Shown here piece by piece: positions 19,437 to 29,425 of a stretch of DNA of 64,000 bases. The stretch comes from Paenibacillus sp. PAMC 26794 (GTDB lineage Bacteria; Bacillota; Bacilli; Paenibacillales; Paenibacillaceae), in assembly GCF_000316035.1 (NCBI RefSeq), contig NZ_ANHX01000076.1:1-64000 (forward strand), given 5' to 3'. Within the stretch, counting starts at the first letter, position 1, and each line of letters begins with the position of its first letter. The notes under the pieces were generated by a model, which was given only the letters and a program-made list of their open reading frames with translations, was not told where the DNA came from and searched no databases. Made by a program: the position numbers and the translations under genes.

Positions 19437-20813
19437 ATGATCAGTGATACGATCACAGCGATATCAACGGCTGTCGGAGAGGCGGGTATCGCCGTGATCC
19501 GGGTCAGCGGCCCGGAAGCAGTGTCGGAGACGGAAAAGATTTTTCGCAGCAAAACCCCTTTAACTCATGCAGCATCTCATACGGTTCATTATGGTCATAT
19601 CATAGATCCTGTTAATGGGGAGAAGATCGAGGAAGTGCTGGTAACAGTCATGCGAGCACCACGCTCGTTCACAACAGAAGATGTGGTGGAGATCAGTGCG
19701 CATGGCGGTGTAGTGTCTGTAAAACGGGTCATGGACCTGTTGTTGCAGCTTGATATTCGTCTGGCTGAACCTGGTGAGTTCACGAAGCGTGCTTTCCTTA
19801 ATGGGCGGATTGACCTGTCTCAGGCTGAAGGTGTCATGGATCTTATTCGTTCCAAATCGGACCGGGCTTTCTCGGTTGCATTGAAACAGGTTGAAGGCAA
19901 ACTTTCTTCCAAACTGCGTGATCTACGATATACATTGGTGGAAACACTGGCTCATATTGAAGTGAATATCGATTATCCCGAGCATGATGTGGAGTCGTTA
20001 ACGTCTGATTTTATTAAAGAAAAGTCTAGTCAGGTTATGACTGAAATTGATAAATTGCTGACTACAGCAGAGCAAGGTAAGATCCTGCGAGAAGGTATCA
20101 CGACGGCTATCGTTGGAAGACCTAACGTGGGTAAATCCTCATTGATGAATACACTGGCTCAAGATAATCGAGCTATCGTCACGGACATTCCAGGAACAAC
20201 TCGTGATGTAATTGAAGAGTTTATTACGATTAATAATATCCCGCTCAAGTTGCTTGATACGGCAGGAATACGGGAAACGATGGACGTTGTAGAGAAGATC
20301 GGGGTAGAACGTTCTCGTTCTGCGGTAAGTGAAGCCGATCTGATCCTGATGGTTGTGAATGCTGCTGAGCCACTTCATCCCGATGAGATTGAATTATTGG
20401 AACAAATCCGCGGTAGACAATCGATAATCATTATGAATAAAATGGACTTAACGCCACAGGTAGAACGTGACGTGCTGCTTCGTTACATTCCGGAAGAACG
20501 GCTTGTGCCGATGTCAGTGAAAGATGATCTGGGTGTGGATCGGCTGGAAGATGCCATCTCTACGCTATTCTTCAGTGGTAAACTGGAGTCCGCAGACCTG
20601 ACCTATGTCAGTAATGTGCGTCATATTGCTTTGCTCAAAAAAGCGAAGCAGTCCCTGGTTGATGCCTATGAAGCAGCAGAACAGTTCATTCCGATCGATA
20701 TGATTCAGATTGATGTTCGTTTGGCGTGGGAGCATTTGGGCGAGATTGTTGGAGATACAGCACATGATGCATTAATTGATCAGATTTTCTCCCAGTTCTG
20801 TCTAGGAAAGTAA
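19437..20813 (+). CDS. mnmE: tRNA modification GTPase MnmE
   Basis: With MnmG it installs the (carboxymethyl)aminomethyl group on U34 of certain tRNAs. It has 458 residues. The N-terminal folate-binding domain begins DTITAISTAVGEAGIAVIRVSG. The G domain has GRPNVGKSSLMNTL, DIPGTTRD, DTAGIRE and NKMD. The C-terminus is the essential IFSQFCLGK with its catalytic cysteine. AAGGAGAG lies before the ATG. It is followed by mnmG after 222 bp, which hold no recognisable gene. Confidence 0.97.
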   Translation: MISDTITAISTAVGEAGIAVIRVSGPEAVSETEKIFRSKTPLTHAASHTVHYGHIIDPVNGEKIEEVLVTVMRAPRSFTTEDVVEISAHGGVVSVKRVMDLLLQLDIRLAEPGEFTKRAFLNGRIDLSQAEGVMDLIRSKSDRAFSVALKQVEGKLSSKLRDLRYTLVETLAHIEVNIDYPEHDVESLTSDFIKEKSSQVMTEIDKLLTTAEQGKILREGITTAIVGRPNVGKSSLMNTLAQDNRAIVTDIPGTTRDVIEEFITINNIPLKLLDTAGIRETMDVVEKIGVERSRSAVSEADLILMVVNAAEPLHPDEIELLEQIRGRQSIIIMNKMDLTPQVERDVLLRYIPEERLVPMSVKDDLGVDRLEDAISTLFFSGKLESADLTYVSNVRHIALLKKAKQSLVDAYEAAEQFIPIDMIQIDVRLAWEHLGEIVGDTAHDALIDQIFSQFCLGK

Positions 20814-21035
20814 AAATAATATACTGCCGATTGACTTAGATCGTAGTGTATGATAGAAAGGTACAATTTCTGCCTGTTGTCAAAGGATGGAATGATGTTG
20901 TAGCCATTACGTGTTGGTTTCATATAGATAGGAATGCAAGTTCCGATGAACGGTTAGAAGTAGTTTCATGATTGTAGAACGTGATCCGCCTGTGTGAGTT
21001 ACACCAAATGCAGCGGAATAAGGAGGTAAACGGGA

Positions 21036-22925
21036 ATGGCTTTTGATGGCGGCAGTTATGATGTAATCGTCGTTGGTGCAGGACATGCTGGTGTGGAATC
21101 CGCGCTGGCCGCAGCTCGTATGGGGTCCAAAACACTAATGATTACGATCAATCTGGACATGGTGGCCTTTATGCCTTGTAACCCATCTATTGGGGGACCG
21201 GCTAAAGGACATGTTGTCCGTGAGATTGATGCACTTGGTGGAGAAATGGGACGGAATATCGATAAAACCTTTATTCAGATGCGGATGCTTAATACAGGTA
21301 AAGGACCTGCTGTTCACGCGCTTCGTGCTCAGGCAGATAAATTCTCATACCAGCATAAAATGAAGGAAACGATGGAGAATGAACGTAATTTGACGATGCG
21401 TCAAGGTATGGTTGATCGCCTGATCGTTGAAGACGGAAAGTGTGTAGGAGTTGTGACTCAGACCGGAACAGAGTATCGGGCCAAAGCAGTCGTTCTGACA
21501 ACAGGCACATACTTGCGCGGCAAAGTGATCATGGGTGAGTTGATGTATGAGAGTGGACCAAACAATCAACAACCCTCTCTTAAATTGTCAGAGAATCTGC
21601 GTGAACTGGGCTTTGATCTGGTTCGTTTCAAAACAGGTACACCACCACGTGTGCATAAGGATACGATTGATTTTAGCAAAACCGAAATTCAGCCTGGAGA
21701 TGACAAGCCGAAGTTCTTTTCCTATGAGACAGAATCTTCCGATAATGAGCAACTGCCTTGCTGGTTGACGTATACATCTGTGGAAACACATCAGATTATT
21801 AATGATAATCTGCATCGTGCTCCGATGTTCTCGGGTCTTATTGAAGGAACCGGACCACGCTATTGCCCTTCCATTGAAGATAAAATTGTTCGTTTCAGCG
21901 ACAAACCGAAACATCAGATTTTCCTGGAGCCGGAAGGCAAGAACACATCCGAGTATTACGTACAGGGGTTGTCTACGAGTATGCCAGAAGACGTTCAACT
22001 GGCTATGCTGCGTTCAATTCCAGGTATGGAAAAAGTGGAAATGATGCGTAATGGTTATGCGATTGAATACGATGCGATGGTGCCTACACAATTGTGGCCT
22101 TCACTGGAAACTAAACGTCTACCAGGTCTGTTTACGGCGGGTCAGATTAATGGTACCTCCGGCTATGAAGAAGCAGCAGGACAAGGTGTTATGGCTGGAA
22201 TCAACGCTGCACTCAAAGTACAGGGGAAAGAGCCGGTAATACTGGATCGTTCCCAAGGTTATATTGGCGTGCTGATTGATGATCTGGTAACAAAGGGTAC
22301 AAATGAACCGTATCGTCTGCTGACTTCACGTGCCGAGTATCGTTTGTTGCTTCGTCATGATAATGCAGATATGCGTTTAACGGAAATCGGACATGATATT
22401 GGCCTGATCCCTGAAGATCGTTATGCCAAATTCCTGGATAAAAAGGCGAAAGTCGAGCAGGAAGTCGCGCGTCTGAAAGTGGCTAAAGCTCGCCCGGTTG
22501 AAGTGAATGCCAAGTTGGAAGAGTACGGATCTACACCTATTCAGGATGGTAGTACGTTGCTTACCTTGCTGCGTCGCCCGGAGCTAGGGTATGAACTGAT
22601 TGAACAGATCTCACCATCTGAGGTAGAACTGACAGCAGATATGAAAGAACAAGTCGAAATACAAATTAAATATGCGGGTTATATTGAGAAACAATTGATC
22701 CACGTGGAACGTTTGCAAAAGATGGAGAAAAAGAAAATCCCGGACACCATCGTATATGATGAGATTCATGGTCTTGCTATGGAAGCCAAGCAGAAGCTTG
22801 CTACGATTCGTCCAATCTCGATTGGTCAGGCTTCTCGTATTGCTGGGGTTACTCCTGCCGACATCTCCATTCTGCTGGTCTACCTGGAGCATTATAACCG
22901 TGTAACCGCAGCAAGGGGACAATAA
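21036..22925 (+). CDS. mnmG: tRNA modification enzyme MnmG (GidA)
   Basis: FAD-dependent partner of MnmE in tRNA U34 modification. It has 629 residues. The dinucleotide-binding motif is [20 protein letters not shown], followed by [12 protein letters not shown], and [18 protein letters not shown] lies near residue 370. The C-terminal helical MnmE-binding domain includes [26 protein letters not shown] precedes the ATG. Its stop codon shares one base with the rsmG start. Confidence 0.97.
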   Translation: MAFDGGSYDVIVVGAGHAGVESALAAARMGSKTLMITINLDMVAFMPCNPSIGGPAKGHVVREIDALGGEMGRNIDKTFIQMRMLNTGKGPAVHALRAQADKFSYQHKMKETMENERNLTMRQGMVDRLIVEDGKCVGVVTQTGTEYRAKAVVLTTGTYLRGKVIMGELMYESGPNNQQPSLKLSENLRELGFDLVRFKTGTPPRVHKDTIDFSKTEIQPGDDKPKFFSYETESSDNEQLPCWLTYTSVETHQIINDNLHRAPMFSGLIEGTGPRYCPSIEDKIVRFSDKPKHQIFLEPEGKNTSEYYVQGLSTSMPEDVQLAMLRSIPGMEKVEMMRNGYAIEYDAMVPTQLWPSLETKRLPGLFTAGQINGTSGYEEAAGQGVMAGINAALKVQGKEPVILDRSQGYIGVLIDDLVTKGTNEPYRLLTSRAEYRLLLRHDNADMRLTEIGHDIGLIPEDRYAKFLDKKAKVEQEVARLKVAKARPVEVNAKLEEYGSTPIQDGSTLLTLLRRPELGYELIEQISPSEVELTADMKEQVEIQIKYAGYIEKQLIHVERLQKMEKKKIPDTIVYDEIHGLAMEAKQKLATIRPISIGQASRIAGVTPADISILLVYLEHYNRVTAARGQ

Positions 22926-23647
22926 TGGACGATATTCAACAGCAACTGCAGCGGCGCTTAAAGAAACATGGATTAGAGCTGGGAGAACTCCAATTGGAGC
23001 AATTCGAACTGTATTATCAGGAGCTGGTATCCTGGAATGAAAAGATGAATCTGACCGGAATTACGGATCGTGAGCAAGTGTATACCAAGCATTTCTATGA
23101 TTCGGTATCGCTGGCCTTTTATACAGACATGACCAAAGTGAATAAGTTTGCTGACATTGGATCTGGAGCGGGTTTTCCTGGATTGCCACTGAAAATCTGT
23201 TTCCCGCACATTAAGCTGACGATCATTGATTCATTAAATAAACGGATTGGCTTCCTACAGCATGTGGTAGATATCCTTGGCCTGACAGACGTGGAGTTGG
23301 TCCATGGACGTGCTGAAGAGATTGGACGCAAAGAAGGGTATCGTGACAGCTACGATCTCGTTACGGCGCGTGCAGTAGCCAAGCTGGCTGTGCTAAATGA
23401 ATTCTGTCTTCCTTTTGTTCGTAAAAGTGGAATATTCGCTGCCATGAAGGGTGGAGATCCGCGTGAAGAAATGAAGGAAGCGGAGTTCAGCTTCAATCAG
23501 CTGAAAGGACGGGTTAAGGCTGTTCATCCATTCCAGCTGCCGGTTGAAGAATCAGAGCGTCATATCATTCTGATTCAAAAATTTGATAAGACACCATATA
23601 AATATCCGCGCAAACCAGGTACTCCAATGAAGACTCCGCTGATATAG
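22925..23647 (+). CDS. rsmG: 16S rRNA m7G527 methyltransferase RsmG
   Basis: Uses S-adenosylmethionine to methylate G527 (N7) of 16S rRNA; loss gives low-level streptomycin resistance in other bacteria. It has 240 residues. The SAM site is FADIGSGAGFPGLPLKI, followed by LTIIDSLNKRIGFL and YDLVTARAVAKL. The start ATG overlaps the mnmG stop codon by 1 bp (TAATG). Confidence 0.96.
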   Translation: MDDIQQQLQRRLKKHGLELGELQLEQFELYYQELVSWNEKMNLTGITDREQVYTKHFYDSVSLAFYTDMTKVNKFADIGSGAGFPGLPLKICFPHIKLTIIDSLNKRIGFLQHVVDILGLTDVELVHGRAEEIGRKEGYRDSYDLVTARAVAKLAVLNEFCLPFVRKSGIFAAMKGGDPREEMKEAEFSFNQLKGRVKAVHPFQLPVEESERHIILIQKFDKTPYKYPRKPGTPMKTPLI

Positions 23648-23703
23648 TTGCTGGATGGTTTTGAAATCAGTCAAAACAAAATAGAATTTTAGACATAGAT
23701 AAA

Positions 23704-23737
23704 GAGAATGTTTCACGTGAAACATTCTCTTTTTTTT
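23704..23737 (+). terminator. rsmG terminator built around parS
   Basis: A 28-bp perfect palindrome (14-bp arms starting AGAGAATG) followed by eight T residues forms a textbook terminator 57 bp after rsmG. Its centre is the parS site listed separately. Confidence 0.85.
23709..23724. promoter_or_regulatory. parS site (perfect consensus)
   Basis: TGTTTCACGTGAAACA is identical to the Bacillus parS consensus bound by ParB/Spo0J. It lies upstream of noc, parA and parB, about 11-13 kb from the origin boxes, where ParB loading is expected. Confidence 0.95.
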
Positions 23738-24163
23738 GTTTTCTGAAATGGAGGACTGGATTAACATTACAGATACTCTGTATTACATATGTCTTAAAGA
23801 ACCCTGTAATGATGAATTTTATGCACAGTAGCTCAGGAACATTTTCAGGAATTCAATGTGTACAAGTCGTCATATTTTCAATATTCACAAAGAAAAAGCA
23901 GGAAAATTAGCAGAGTTTAAAGAATAGGTAATCATAGGATTATGATAGAAAAGATGATAGAATAGAAGTATCCGATCCTGGGTCACAGCGATCATAGATT
24001 ATATGTATAGATAGATGGATATGCGTTCGATGTTGCATGACAGGAAGCGTTATGAAAGGCAAAACTTATTCCAAGAACGATGCATGTGAAGGGTCGCTTA
24101 TTGAATAAGAAGCACCTGCAAAGACTGTGGGAGCTATTACGAAACTAGGTGGTAATCTGCGGA
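23738..24163. other. AT-rich gap before noc
   Basis: About 425 bp hold no ORF that looks real. The stretch is AT-rich and must contain the noc promoter. I found no Noc-binding site (ATTTCCCGGGAAAT type), DnaA box or riboswitch in it. Confidence 0.5.
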
Positions 24164-24982
24164 ATGAAAGAACAATTTTCGAAGTTGTTTGGTTTGGCGG
24201 AGCGCAATAACGGAGATGAGATCAAACAAATTCCGGTTAATGAAATTGTGAGCAGCCCATATCAACCCCGTACTATTTTTGATGATGATAAAATTGATGA
24301 GTTGTTGCAGACGATCAAAACACATGGCGTAATTCAGCCTATTGTCGTGCGCGTGCGAAATGGATCATATGAGATTATTGCCGGGGAACGTCGCTGGCGT
24401 GCAGTTCGAAAACTCGGTTTGGATACCATTCCAGCCATTGTGCGTGAATTTAATGATTCACAGGCTGCATCTATTGCACTCATTGAAAATCTTCAACGTG
24501 AAGGGTTGACCTCCATTGAAGAAGCAGTTGCTTATCAGAAGCTGATCGACTTGCATCAACTGACACAGGAGAGCCTTGCACAACGATTAGGTAAAAGCCA
24601 GTCTACCATCGCGAACAAAATTCGGTTGTTAAATCTTCCGGATGGAATCAAGATGGCACTGATGGAACGCAAAATTTCTGAACGGCATGCAAGAGCATTA
24701 CTTTCTCTCGATACGGAAGAACTGCAGATGAAGTTGCTCGGCGAGATTATCGAGAAAGAATTGAATGTGAAACAGACAGAGGTACGTGTTGCCTTCTACA
24801 AGGAATCTTCCAAGATCAAAAAAACTAGACGTGTTTCTTTTACCAAGGACGTAAGACTTGCACTTAATACGATTCGCCAATCCATTGATATGGTAACTGG
24901 CTCCGGTCTGGACATCAAAACAAAAGAAGCAGACCATGAGGATCATTATGAGATCGTTATCCATATTCCAAAACGCAAATAA
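24164..24982 (+). CDS. noc: Nucleoid occlusion protein Noc
   Basis: ParB-family CTPase-type protein that binds Noc sites, tethers DNA to the membrane and keeps the division septum off the nucleoid. It has 272 residues from the ATG at 24164. An in-frame GTG five codons upstream is less likely, because the chosen start gives [13 protein letters not shown], the amphipathic membrane-targeting helix of Noc. The ParB core follows: [14 protein letters not shown], then [18 protein letters not shown] and the helix-turn-helix [24 protein letters not shown]. It is about 45% alike by eye to ParB downstream, as expected for paralogues. Confidence 0.93.
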   Translation: MKEQFSKLFGLAERNNGDEIKQIPVNEIVSSPYQPRTIFDDDKIDELLQTIKTHGVIQPIVVRVRNGSYEIIAGERRWRAVRKLGLDTIPAIVREFNDSQAASIALIENLQREGLTSIEEAVAYQKLIDLHQLTQESLAQRLGKSQSTIANKIRLLNLPDGIKMALMERKISERHARALLSLDTEELQMKLLGEIIEKELNVKQTEVRVAFYKESSKIKKTRRVSFTKDVRLALNTIRQSIDMVTGSGLDIKTKEADHEDHYEIVIHIPKRK

Positions 24983-24992
24983 TTGAAGCTTA

Positions 24993-25014
24993 TGGCGGCA
25001 ATGGGCCGCTTTTT
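24993..25014 (+). terminator. noc terminator
   Basis: A GCGGC/GCCGC stem with a 5-nt loop is followed by a TTTTTAT tail, 11 bp past the noc stop codon. Confidence 0.75.
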
Positions 25015-25171
25015 ATGTCTATAAAGCAAGTTAGGTCTGACATTTTTAAAGAACGGTCGGTATATTGATGGAACGGTAGTTGTTGTTTGTGTGGACGATA
25101 GCCGCCTGCTTTTTGTTAACAATATCTCACAACCTACAGAAAAGACTCCTATTTTATTTGAGGTGAAGTAA

Positions 25172-25933
25172 TTGTCTAAGATTATGGCCGTAGCAAATCA
25201 AAAGGGCGGTGTGGGGAAAACGACGACATCTGTTAACTTGGGTGCAGGACTGGCTTCACTCGGGAAAAGAGTATTGCTTGTCGATATTGACCCTCAGGGG
25301 AATACAACCAGCGGAGTCGGAATCAATAAAGCAGATGTGGCTAATTGTATATATGATGTCATTATTAATGAGGTTCCTCCTCAAGAAGCGATTGTGGAGA
25401 CTCAGATTGAAGGACTTCATATCATACCTGCAACGATTCAGCTTGCCGGAGCCGAGATCGAATTGGTGTCCACGATATCACGGGAAGTTCGCCTGAAAAA
25501 ATCACTCGCCATGGTGAAAAAAAACTATGATTACATACTGATCGATTGTCCACCATCTCTTGGTATGTTAACGATCAATTCGTTGACTGCTTCCGATTCG
25601 GTGATCATTCCGATACAGTGTGAGTATTATGCACTTGAAGGATTAAGTCAGTTGCTCAATACGGTTCGTCTGGTACAGAAACATCTGAATACATCCCTGC
25701 AGATTGAAGGGGTATTGCTAACGATGTTTGATGCGCGGACCAATCTGGGGATTCAGGTTATTGAAGAAGTGAAAAAGTATTTTCAACAAAAAGTATATCA
25801 AACGATTATTCCGCGTAACGTACGGCTTAGTGAAGCACCATCTCATGGTCAATCCATTATTACGTATGACCCTCGTTCAAGAGGGGCGGAAGTGTATTTA
25901 GAGCTCGCAAAGGAAGTGATTTCTTATGAGTAA
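25172..25933 (+). CDS. parA: Chromosome partitioning ATPase ParA (Soj)
   Basis: Deviant Walker-type ATPase that, with ParB, controls origin segregation and regulates DnaA in Bacillus. It has 253 residues. The deviant P-loop is NQKGGVGKTTTSVNLGAGLA, followed by LLVDIDPQGNTTSGVG and DYILIDCPPSLGMLTIN. The start is TTG at 25172 with GAGGTGAAG upstream. It overlaps parB by 8 bp. Confidence 0.97.
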   Translation: MSKIMAVANQKGGVGKTTTSVNLGAGLASLGKRVLLVDIDPQGNTTSGVGINKADVANCIYDVIINEVPPQEAIVETQIEGLHIIPATIQLAGAEIELVSTISREVRLKKSLAMVKKNYDYILIDCPPSLGMLTINSLTASDSVIIPIQCEYYALEGLSQLLNTVRLVQKHLNTSLQIEGVLLTMFDARTNLGIQVIEEVKKYFQQKVYQTIIPRNVRLSEAPSHGQSIITYDPRSRGAEVYLELAKEVISYE

Positions 25934-26771
25934 GCGGCTTGGAAAAGGTCTTGATGCCCTCATTCCTTCGCTTTCAATTAATGACGATGATAAAGTCGTA
26001 GAAATCCCGATTAGTCAACTGCGGGCTAACCCCTATCAACCACGTAAAGTATTTGATGAGGGCGCAATACATGAACTGGCTGAGTCCATTCGTCAGCATG
26101 GTGTCATACAACCCATTATTGTTCGTCCTGTATTACGAGGTTATGAGATTATTGCCGGAGAACGACGGTTCAGAGCTTCGCAATATTGTGGTAATGCCAC
26201 GGTACCTGCTGTAGTTCGCAACTTCAGTGATCAGCAGGTAATGGAGATTGCGTTGATTGAGAATCTGCAACGGGAGAATCTGAACGCCATGGAAGTTGCA
26301 GTTGCTTATCAGGGGTTAATGGATCAATTCGCGTTGACTCAGGAAGAGTTGTCTGTAAAAGTAGGTAAATCACGTTCTCACATTGCTAACTTCTTGCGTC
26401 TGTTATCATTGCCCGAAGAAGTAAAAGACCATGTTTCACGTGGAACATTATCAATGGGACATGCACGTGCAATCGTGGGTGTGAAGGACGAGGTTGTGGT
26501 GAAGCAACTTGCCAAACAAACCATTGATCAGCAATGGAGTGTACGTGAGTTGGAGGAAGCTGTTCAACAACTGGATCGTTCCAAAACAGGTGAGGCTAAA
26601 GCCAAATCGAAGTTAAAAAAGAAAGATCCATTCATTGATACATTGGAAGAATCTCTGCGTGAACGTTTCAAAACAACAGTGAAAATCAAGCACAATAAAG
26701 ATAAAGGTAAAATTGAGCTCAACTACTACAGTCAACAGGATCTGGAACGGCTATTGGAATTGTTACAATAA
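25926..26771 (+). CDS. parB: Chromosome partitioning protein ParB (Spo0J)
   Basis: Binds and spreads from parS, loads SMC condensin, and stimulates Soj ATPase. It has 281 residues. The N-terminal conserved start is SKRLGKGLDALIPS. Box I is NPYQPRKVFDEG, the CTP-binding GERRFRA follows, then ENLQRENLNAMEVAVAYQ. The helix-turn-helix is LTQEELSVKVGKSRSHIANFLRLL. The C-terminal ~50 residues form the dimer domain (LRERFKTTVKIKHNKDKGKIELNYY). The coding sequence itself contains a near-perfect parS. Confidence 0.97.
   Translation: MSKRLGKGLDALIPSLSINDDDKVVEIPISQLRANPYQPRKVFDEGAIHELAESIRQHGVIQPIIVRPVLRGYEIIAGERRFRASQYCGNATVPAVVRNFSDQQVMEIALIENLQRENLNAMEVAVAYQGLMDQFALTQEELSVKVGKSRSHIANFLRLLSLPEEVKDHVSRGTLSMGHARAIVGVKDEVVVKQLAKQTIDQQWSVRELEEAVQQLDRSKTGEAKAKSKLKKKDPFIDTLEESLRERFKTTVKIKHNKDKGKIELNYYSQQDLERLLELLQ
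26432..26447. promoter_or_regulatory. parS-like site inside parB
   Basis: TGTTTCACGTGGAACA differs from consensus parS at one position. A parS inside spo0J is also present in Bacillus subtilis, so conservation of location supports function. Confidence 0.8.
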
Positions 26772-26818
26772 CAGTCGGGTCTAAGATTCATTAACAACAT
26801 GCGGGGCTTACTCATGTC

Positions 26819-26865
26819 ATGACATATCGCCTCTGTACCATGGAGAAACGATATGTCATTCTTTG
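26819..26865 (+). terminator. parB terminator
   Basis: ATGACATATCG and CGATATGTCAT form an 11-bp perfect stem with a ~19-nt loop, followed by a T-rich stretch (TCTTTGTTT), 47 bp after parB. Confidence 0.7.
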
Positions 26866-26932
26866 TTTATAGGGTTATATGTGCAATATGTGCAGGCGAA
26901 TTATTAATTTATGGGACAGAGGTGGTTGTGAG

Positions 26933-28087
26933 GTGGAGGGAGTTATCTATCTAGATCATGCAGCAACATCTTGGCCCAAACCACCTGCTGTCGGTGATGC
27001 GATGTTGAGTGCATTGGAGATTGCCGGAGCCAATCCTGGCAGAGGAAGTCACCGTATGGCTGTTCAGGCAAGTCGTGTATTGTTCGAGGCGAGAAAATCC
27101 ATATCCAATATGTTTGGTATCAAAAATGCGAATGATGTTGCCTTCGGATCAAATACGACAGAAGCGCTAAATCTAGCTATTCAAGGTTCGCTCAAAGAAG
27201 GCGACCATGTGATTGCCACCATGGCTGAACATAACTCAGTCAGACGACCACTGGAATACATGCGCAGAATCCGAAATGTGGAGATTGATTATGTACCTGT
27301 TAATGCTGCGGGAGACATTGATCTGATGCAAATGGAACGTATGTTTCGTTCGAATACCAGATTGGTGGTATGTACACATAGTTCGAATCTGCTTGGCAGT
27401 ATTCTTCCTATTGGAGAAATTTCGCTCCTGTGTCGTAGACATCGGGCGATCTTGTTGGTAGATGCGGCTCAAAGTGCTGGGGTTATGCCTGTGAATGTAC
27501 AACAATTGGGCATTGATATGTTGGCTTTTCCAGGGCATAAGGGACTGCTCGGTCCTCAGGGTACAGGGGGCTTGTACATTGCTCCAGAGCTCGATATAGA
27601 GCCTTTACTTCATGGAGGAACAGGAAGTCAGTCAGAAGCTCTCGAGCAGCCAAAGGTCCGTCCTGATCGGTATGAAGCGGGGACGCCGAATACAGTCGGG
27701 ATCGCAGGGCTGAATGCGGGTGTGAAGCATGTACTTGAGATGACACCAGCGGTCATCTACCAACATGAGTGGGAACTGACCCAACATATAATGGATGGGC
27801 TGTCATCCGTTAAGGGCATTCGAATGCTTGGTCCAGAGATTGGACAGCCACGCACCGGATTAGTATCTTTTACTGTAGATGGGTATGATTCAGCACAACT
27901 CGCCTTCCGTTTAGATCGGAATTATGGGATTGCGGTTCGCTCCGGTTTTCATTGCACACCGCTTGCACACGAATCTGCTGGTACAACCGCTACCGGAGCA
28001 GTAAGGGCCAGTGTGGGGTACAATTCAACTAGAGAACATGTGGAATCACTCGTTAAGGCAGTGTTGGAATTGACTGGGGCAGACTAA
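26933..28087 (+). CDS. Cysteine desulfurase-family PLP enzyme
   Basis: Class-V aminotransferase-fold, PLP-dependent enzyme that probably removes sulfur (or selenium) from cysteine. It has 384 residues from GTG at 26933, chosen because AGAGGTGG lies 7 nt upstream and the product then begins VEGVIYLDHAATSWPKPP, as in this subgroup. The PLP lysine is in FPGHKGLLGPQGTGGL and the candidate catalytic cysteine in RSGFHCTPLAHESAG. It resembles the family annotated TIGR01977 rather than NifS/SufS/IscS. A DUF3343 gene three genes on is a known genomic companion of this subgroup, hinting at sulfur or selenium handling. The specific role is unproven. Confidence 0.85.
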   Translation: MEGVIYLDHAATSWPKPPAVGDAMLSALEIAGANPGRGSHRMAVQASRVLFEARKSISNMFGIKNANDVAFGSNTTEALNLAIQGSLKEGDHVIATMAEHNSVRRPLEYMRRIRNVEIDYVPVNAAGDIDLMQMERMFRSNTRLVVCTHSSNLLGSILPIGEISLLCRRHRAILLVDAAQSAGVMPVNVQQLGIDMLAFPGHKGLLGPQGTGGLYIAPELDIEPLLHGGTGSQSEALEQPKVRPDRYEAGTPNTVGIAGLNAGVKHVLEMTPAVIYQHEWELTQHIMDGLSSVKGIRMLGPEIGQPRTGLVSFTVDGYDSAQLAFRLDRNYGIAVRSGFHCTPLAHESAGTTATGAVRASVGYNSTREHVESLVKAVLELTGAD

Positions 28088-28227
28088 ATTAGAGTTGAAA
28101 TGGTGAACTCATCTGGTACACGGTTGCATGATTAAGCTTATGGATATCGGGTTGATTTATAATGAATGATAATATTACAGGACCGACGTTAATCTGATCA
28201 AAAATATAGAGGGGTAGTTGCACTTAC

Positions 28228-28728
28228 ATGACTGAATTAAACGAGCTGATTCTGGAACAGCTGTTATGGATTATTGGCGGAATGGCATTACTTACGGTGA
28301 TCTTGCTGATTGTGAGTATTGCTCAAGGGGCAAAGTTACGAAAGTTTAAACGTAAATATGAAGCCATGATGGCTGGCAGTGGAGTAGAGGACCTGGAATC
28401 GTTGCTGATTAATCTGAAAATTCAGATGGACAGCATTGAGGATGAACACAAACTGCAAACGAATCAGCTGCAAATTGTCATGCAAAAGCTTACCCGCATT
28501 CAAGGTAAAGTTGGCGTGAAAAGATACAATGCATATGGAGAGCGTGGCAGTGATCTGAGCTTCTCAATGGCTATGATTAACGACAGCCAGGATGGTATGA
28601 TCCTTACGGGGATATATAACCGTGACGGTTCTTACGTATATGCCAAACCTCTTAAAGGGGGAGAGTCCACGTATACTCTTTCCCCAGAGGAAAAGGAAGC
28701 TATTACTCTGGCACAGCAAGCAGAGTAG
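28228..28728 (+). CDS. DUF4446 membrane-anchored protein
   Basis: A 166-residue protein of the DUF4446 family, of unknown function. One N-terminal membrane helix (LLWIIGGMALLTVILLIVSIAQG, residues 12-34) is followed by a basic patch, a coiled-coil-like segment (about residues 50-90) and a conserved C-terminal domain with YNAYGERGSDLSFSMAMINDSQDGMILTGIYNR. The family usually lies near parB or rpsF in spore-formers, as here. Its 3' end overlaps the convergent yyaC gene by 26 bp. Confidence 0.8.
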   Translation: MTELNELILEQLLWIIGGMALLTVILLIVSIAQGAKLRKFKRKYEAMMAGSGVEDLESLLINLKIQMDSIEDEHKLQTNQLQIVMQKLTRIQGKVGVKRYNAYGERGSDLSFSMAMINDSQDGMILTGIYNRDGSYVYAKPLKGGESTYTLSPEEKEAITLAQQAE

Positions 28729-29308
28729 AACGTGTATGCCATTCCCGGATGGCCGAGTATAGACTGCTGGATATAATCTCGGACATGCGCATAACAAGAC
28801 TGAGCCGTGTGTTCTGTAGAACAAAGTATTCCATAAAGCCGCCGACGTTAACGATACCTGTCAGATGGATATCGCCGACCGGCGGTAATTCTTTATTTAC
28901 CCCCGCACCTGGTTTGAGTGGACCATTCACAACTTGAATGCATCCCACACTGGATGATTGTCCGAGACAGGCGTCAATGCCTATCACATAAGGGTTATGG
29001 TGTGTTTTCTGTATGTTGTGGAGTGTATCCTGCAGGTTCATCGCATGGACTGGTTCATCCAAGGTACCATATAGATGGAATAAAGGGCTGTCCCACTTGG
29101 AAAGGGCTGATCCGACCAGAGGACCAAGGCAGTCGCCTGTTGAGCGATCTGTGCCGATGCAGACAATCACTACATTTTGCAGAGAATGGGCTTTATAGAG
29201 ATGGAACATTAAACGATGGGTAATGGCCGAGTGAATGCTTGGATCGGTATGGGGGATTTTCAAACTGGTCATGTCTTGTGATGAAAAGGAACGCGAAGTA
29301 GGATTCAT
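28703..29308 (-). CDS. yyaC: Spore protein YyaC (DUF1256)
   Basis: A 201-residue DUF1256 protein, related in fold to the germination protease GPR. Motifs are VVIVCIGTDRSTGDCLGPLVGSAL and VIGIDACLGQSSSVGCIQV, with the conserved Asp residues in place. Bacillus YyaC is expressed in sporulating cells and lies in the same neighbourhood. It runs opposite to its neighbours, consistent with separate sporulation control. AAAGGAT precedes the ATG at 29308. Confidence 0.88.
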   Translation of the reverse strand: MNPTSRSFSSQDMTSLKIPHTDPSIHSAITHRLMFHLYKAHSLQNVVIVCIGTDRSTGDCLGPLVGSALSKWDSPLFHLYGTLDEPVHAMNLQDTLHNIQKTHHNPYVIGIDACLGQSSSVGCIQVVNGPLKPGAGVNKELPPVGDIHLTGIVNVGGFMEYFVLQNTRLSLVMRMSEIISSSLYSAIREWHTRSTLLAVPE

Positions 29309-29425
29309 AGGATCTATCCTTTCCCTTGGAATAGTAGTAACAGTATATGGAAAGGTAGAGCGTTTTATACTTCACGAGGACAAGCTTTTTCTCTAGGGTT
29401 GGACGTATGGCGAAAGGAGCCGAAC

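Noticed and set aside
22695-22710. parS-like CACGTG sequence inside mnmG
   Set aside because: Only about 12 of 16 positions match parS, and CACGTG-type cores occur several times by chance in the window (also near 46363).
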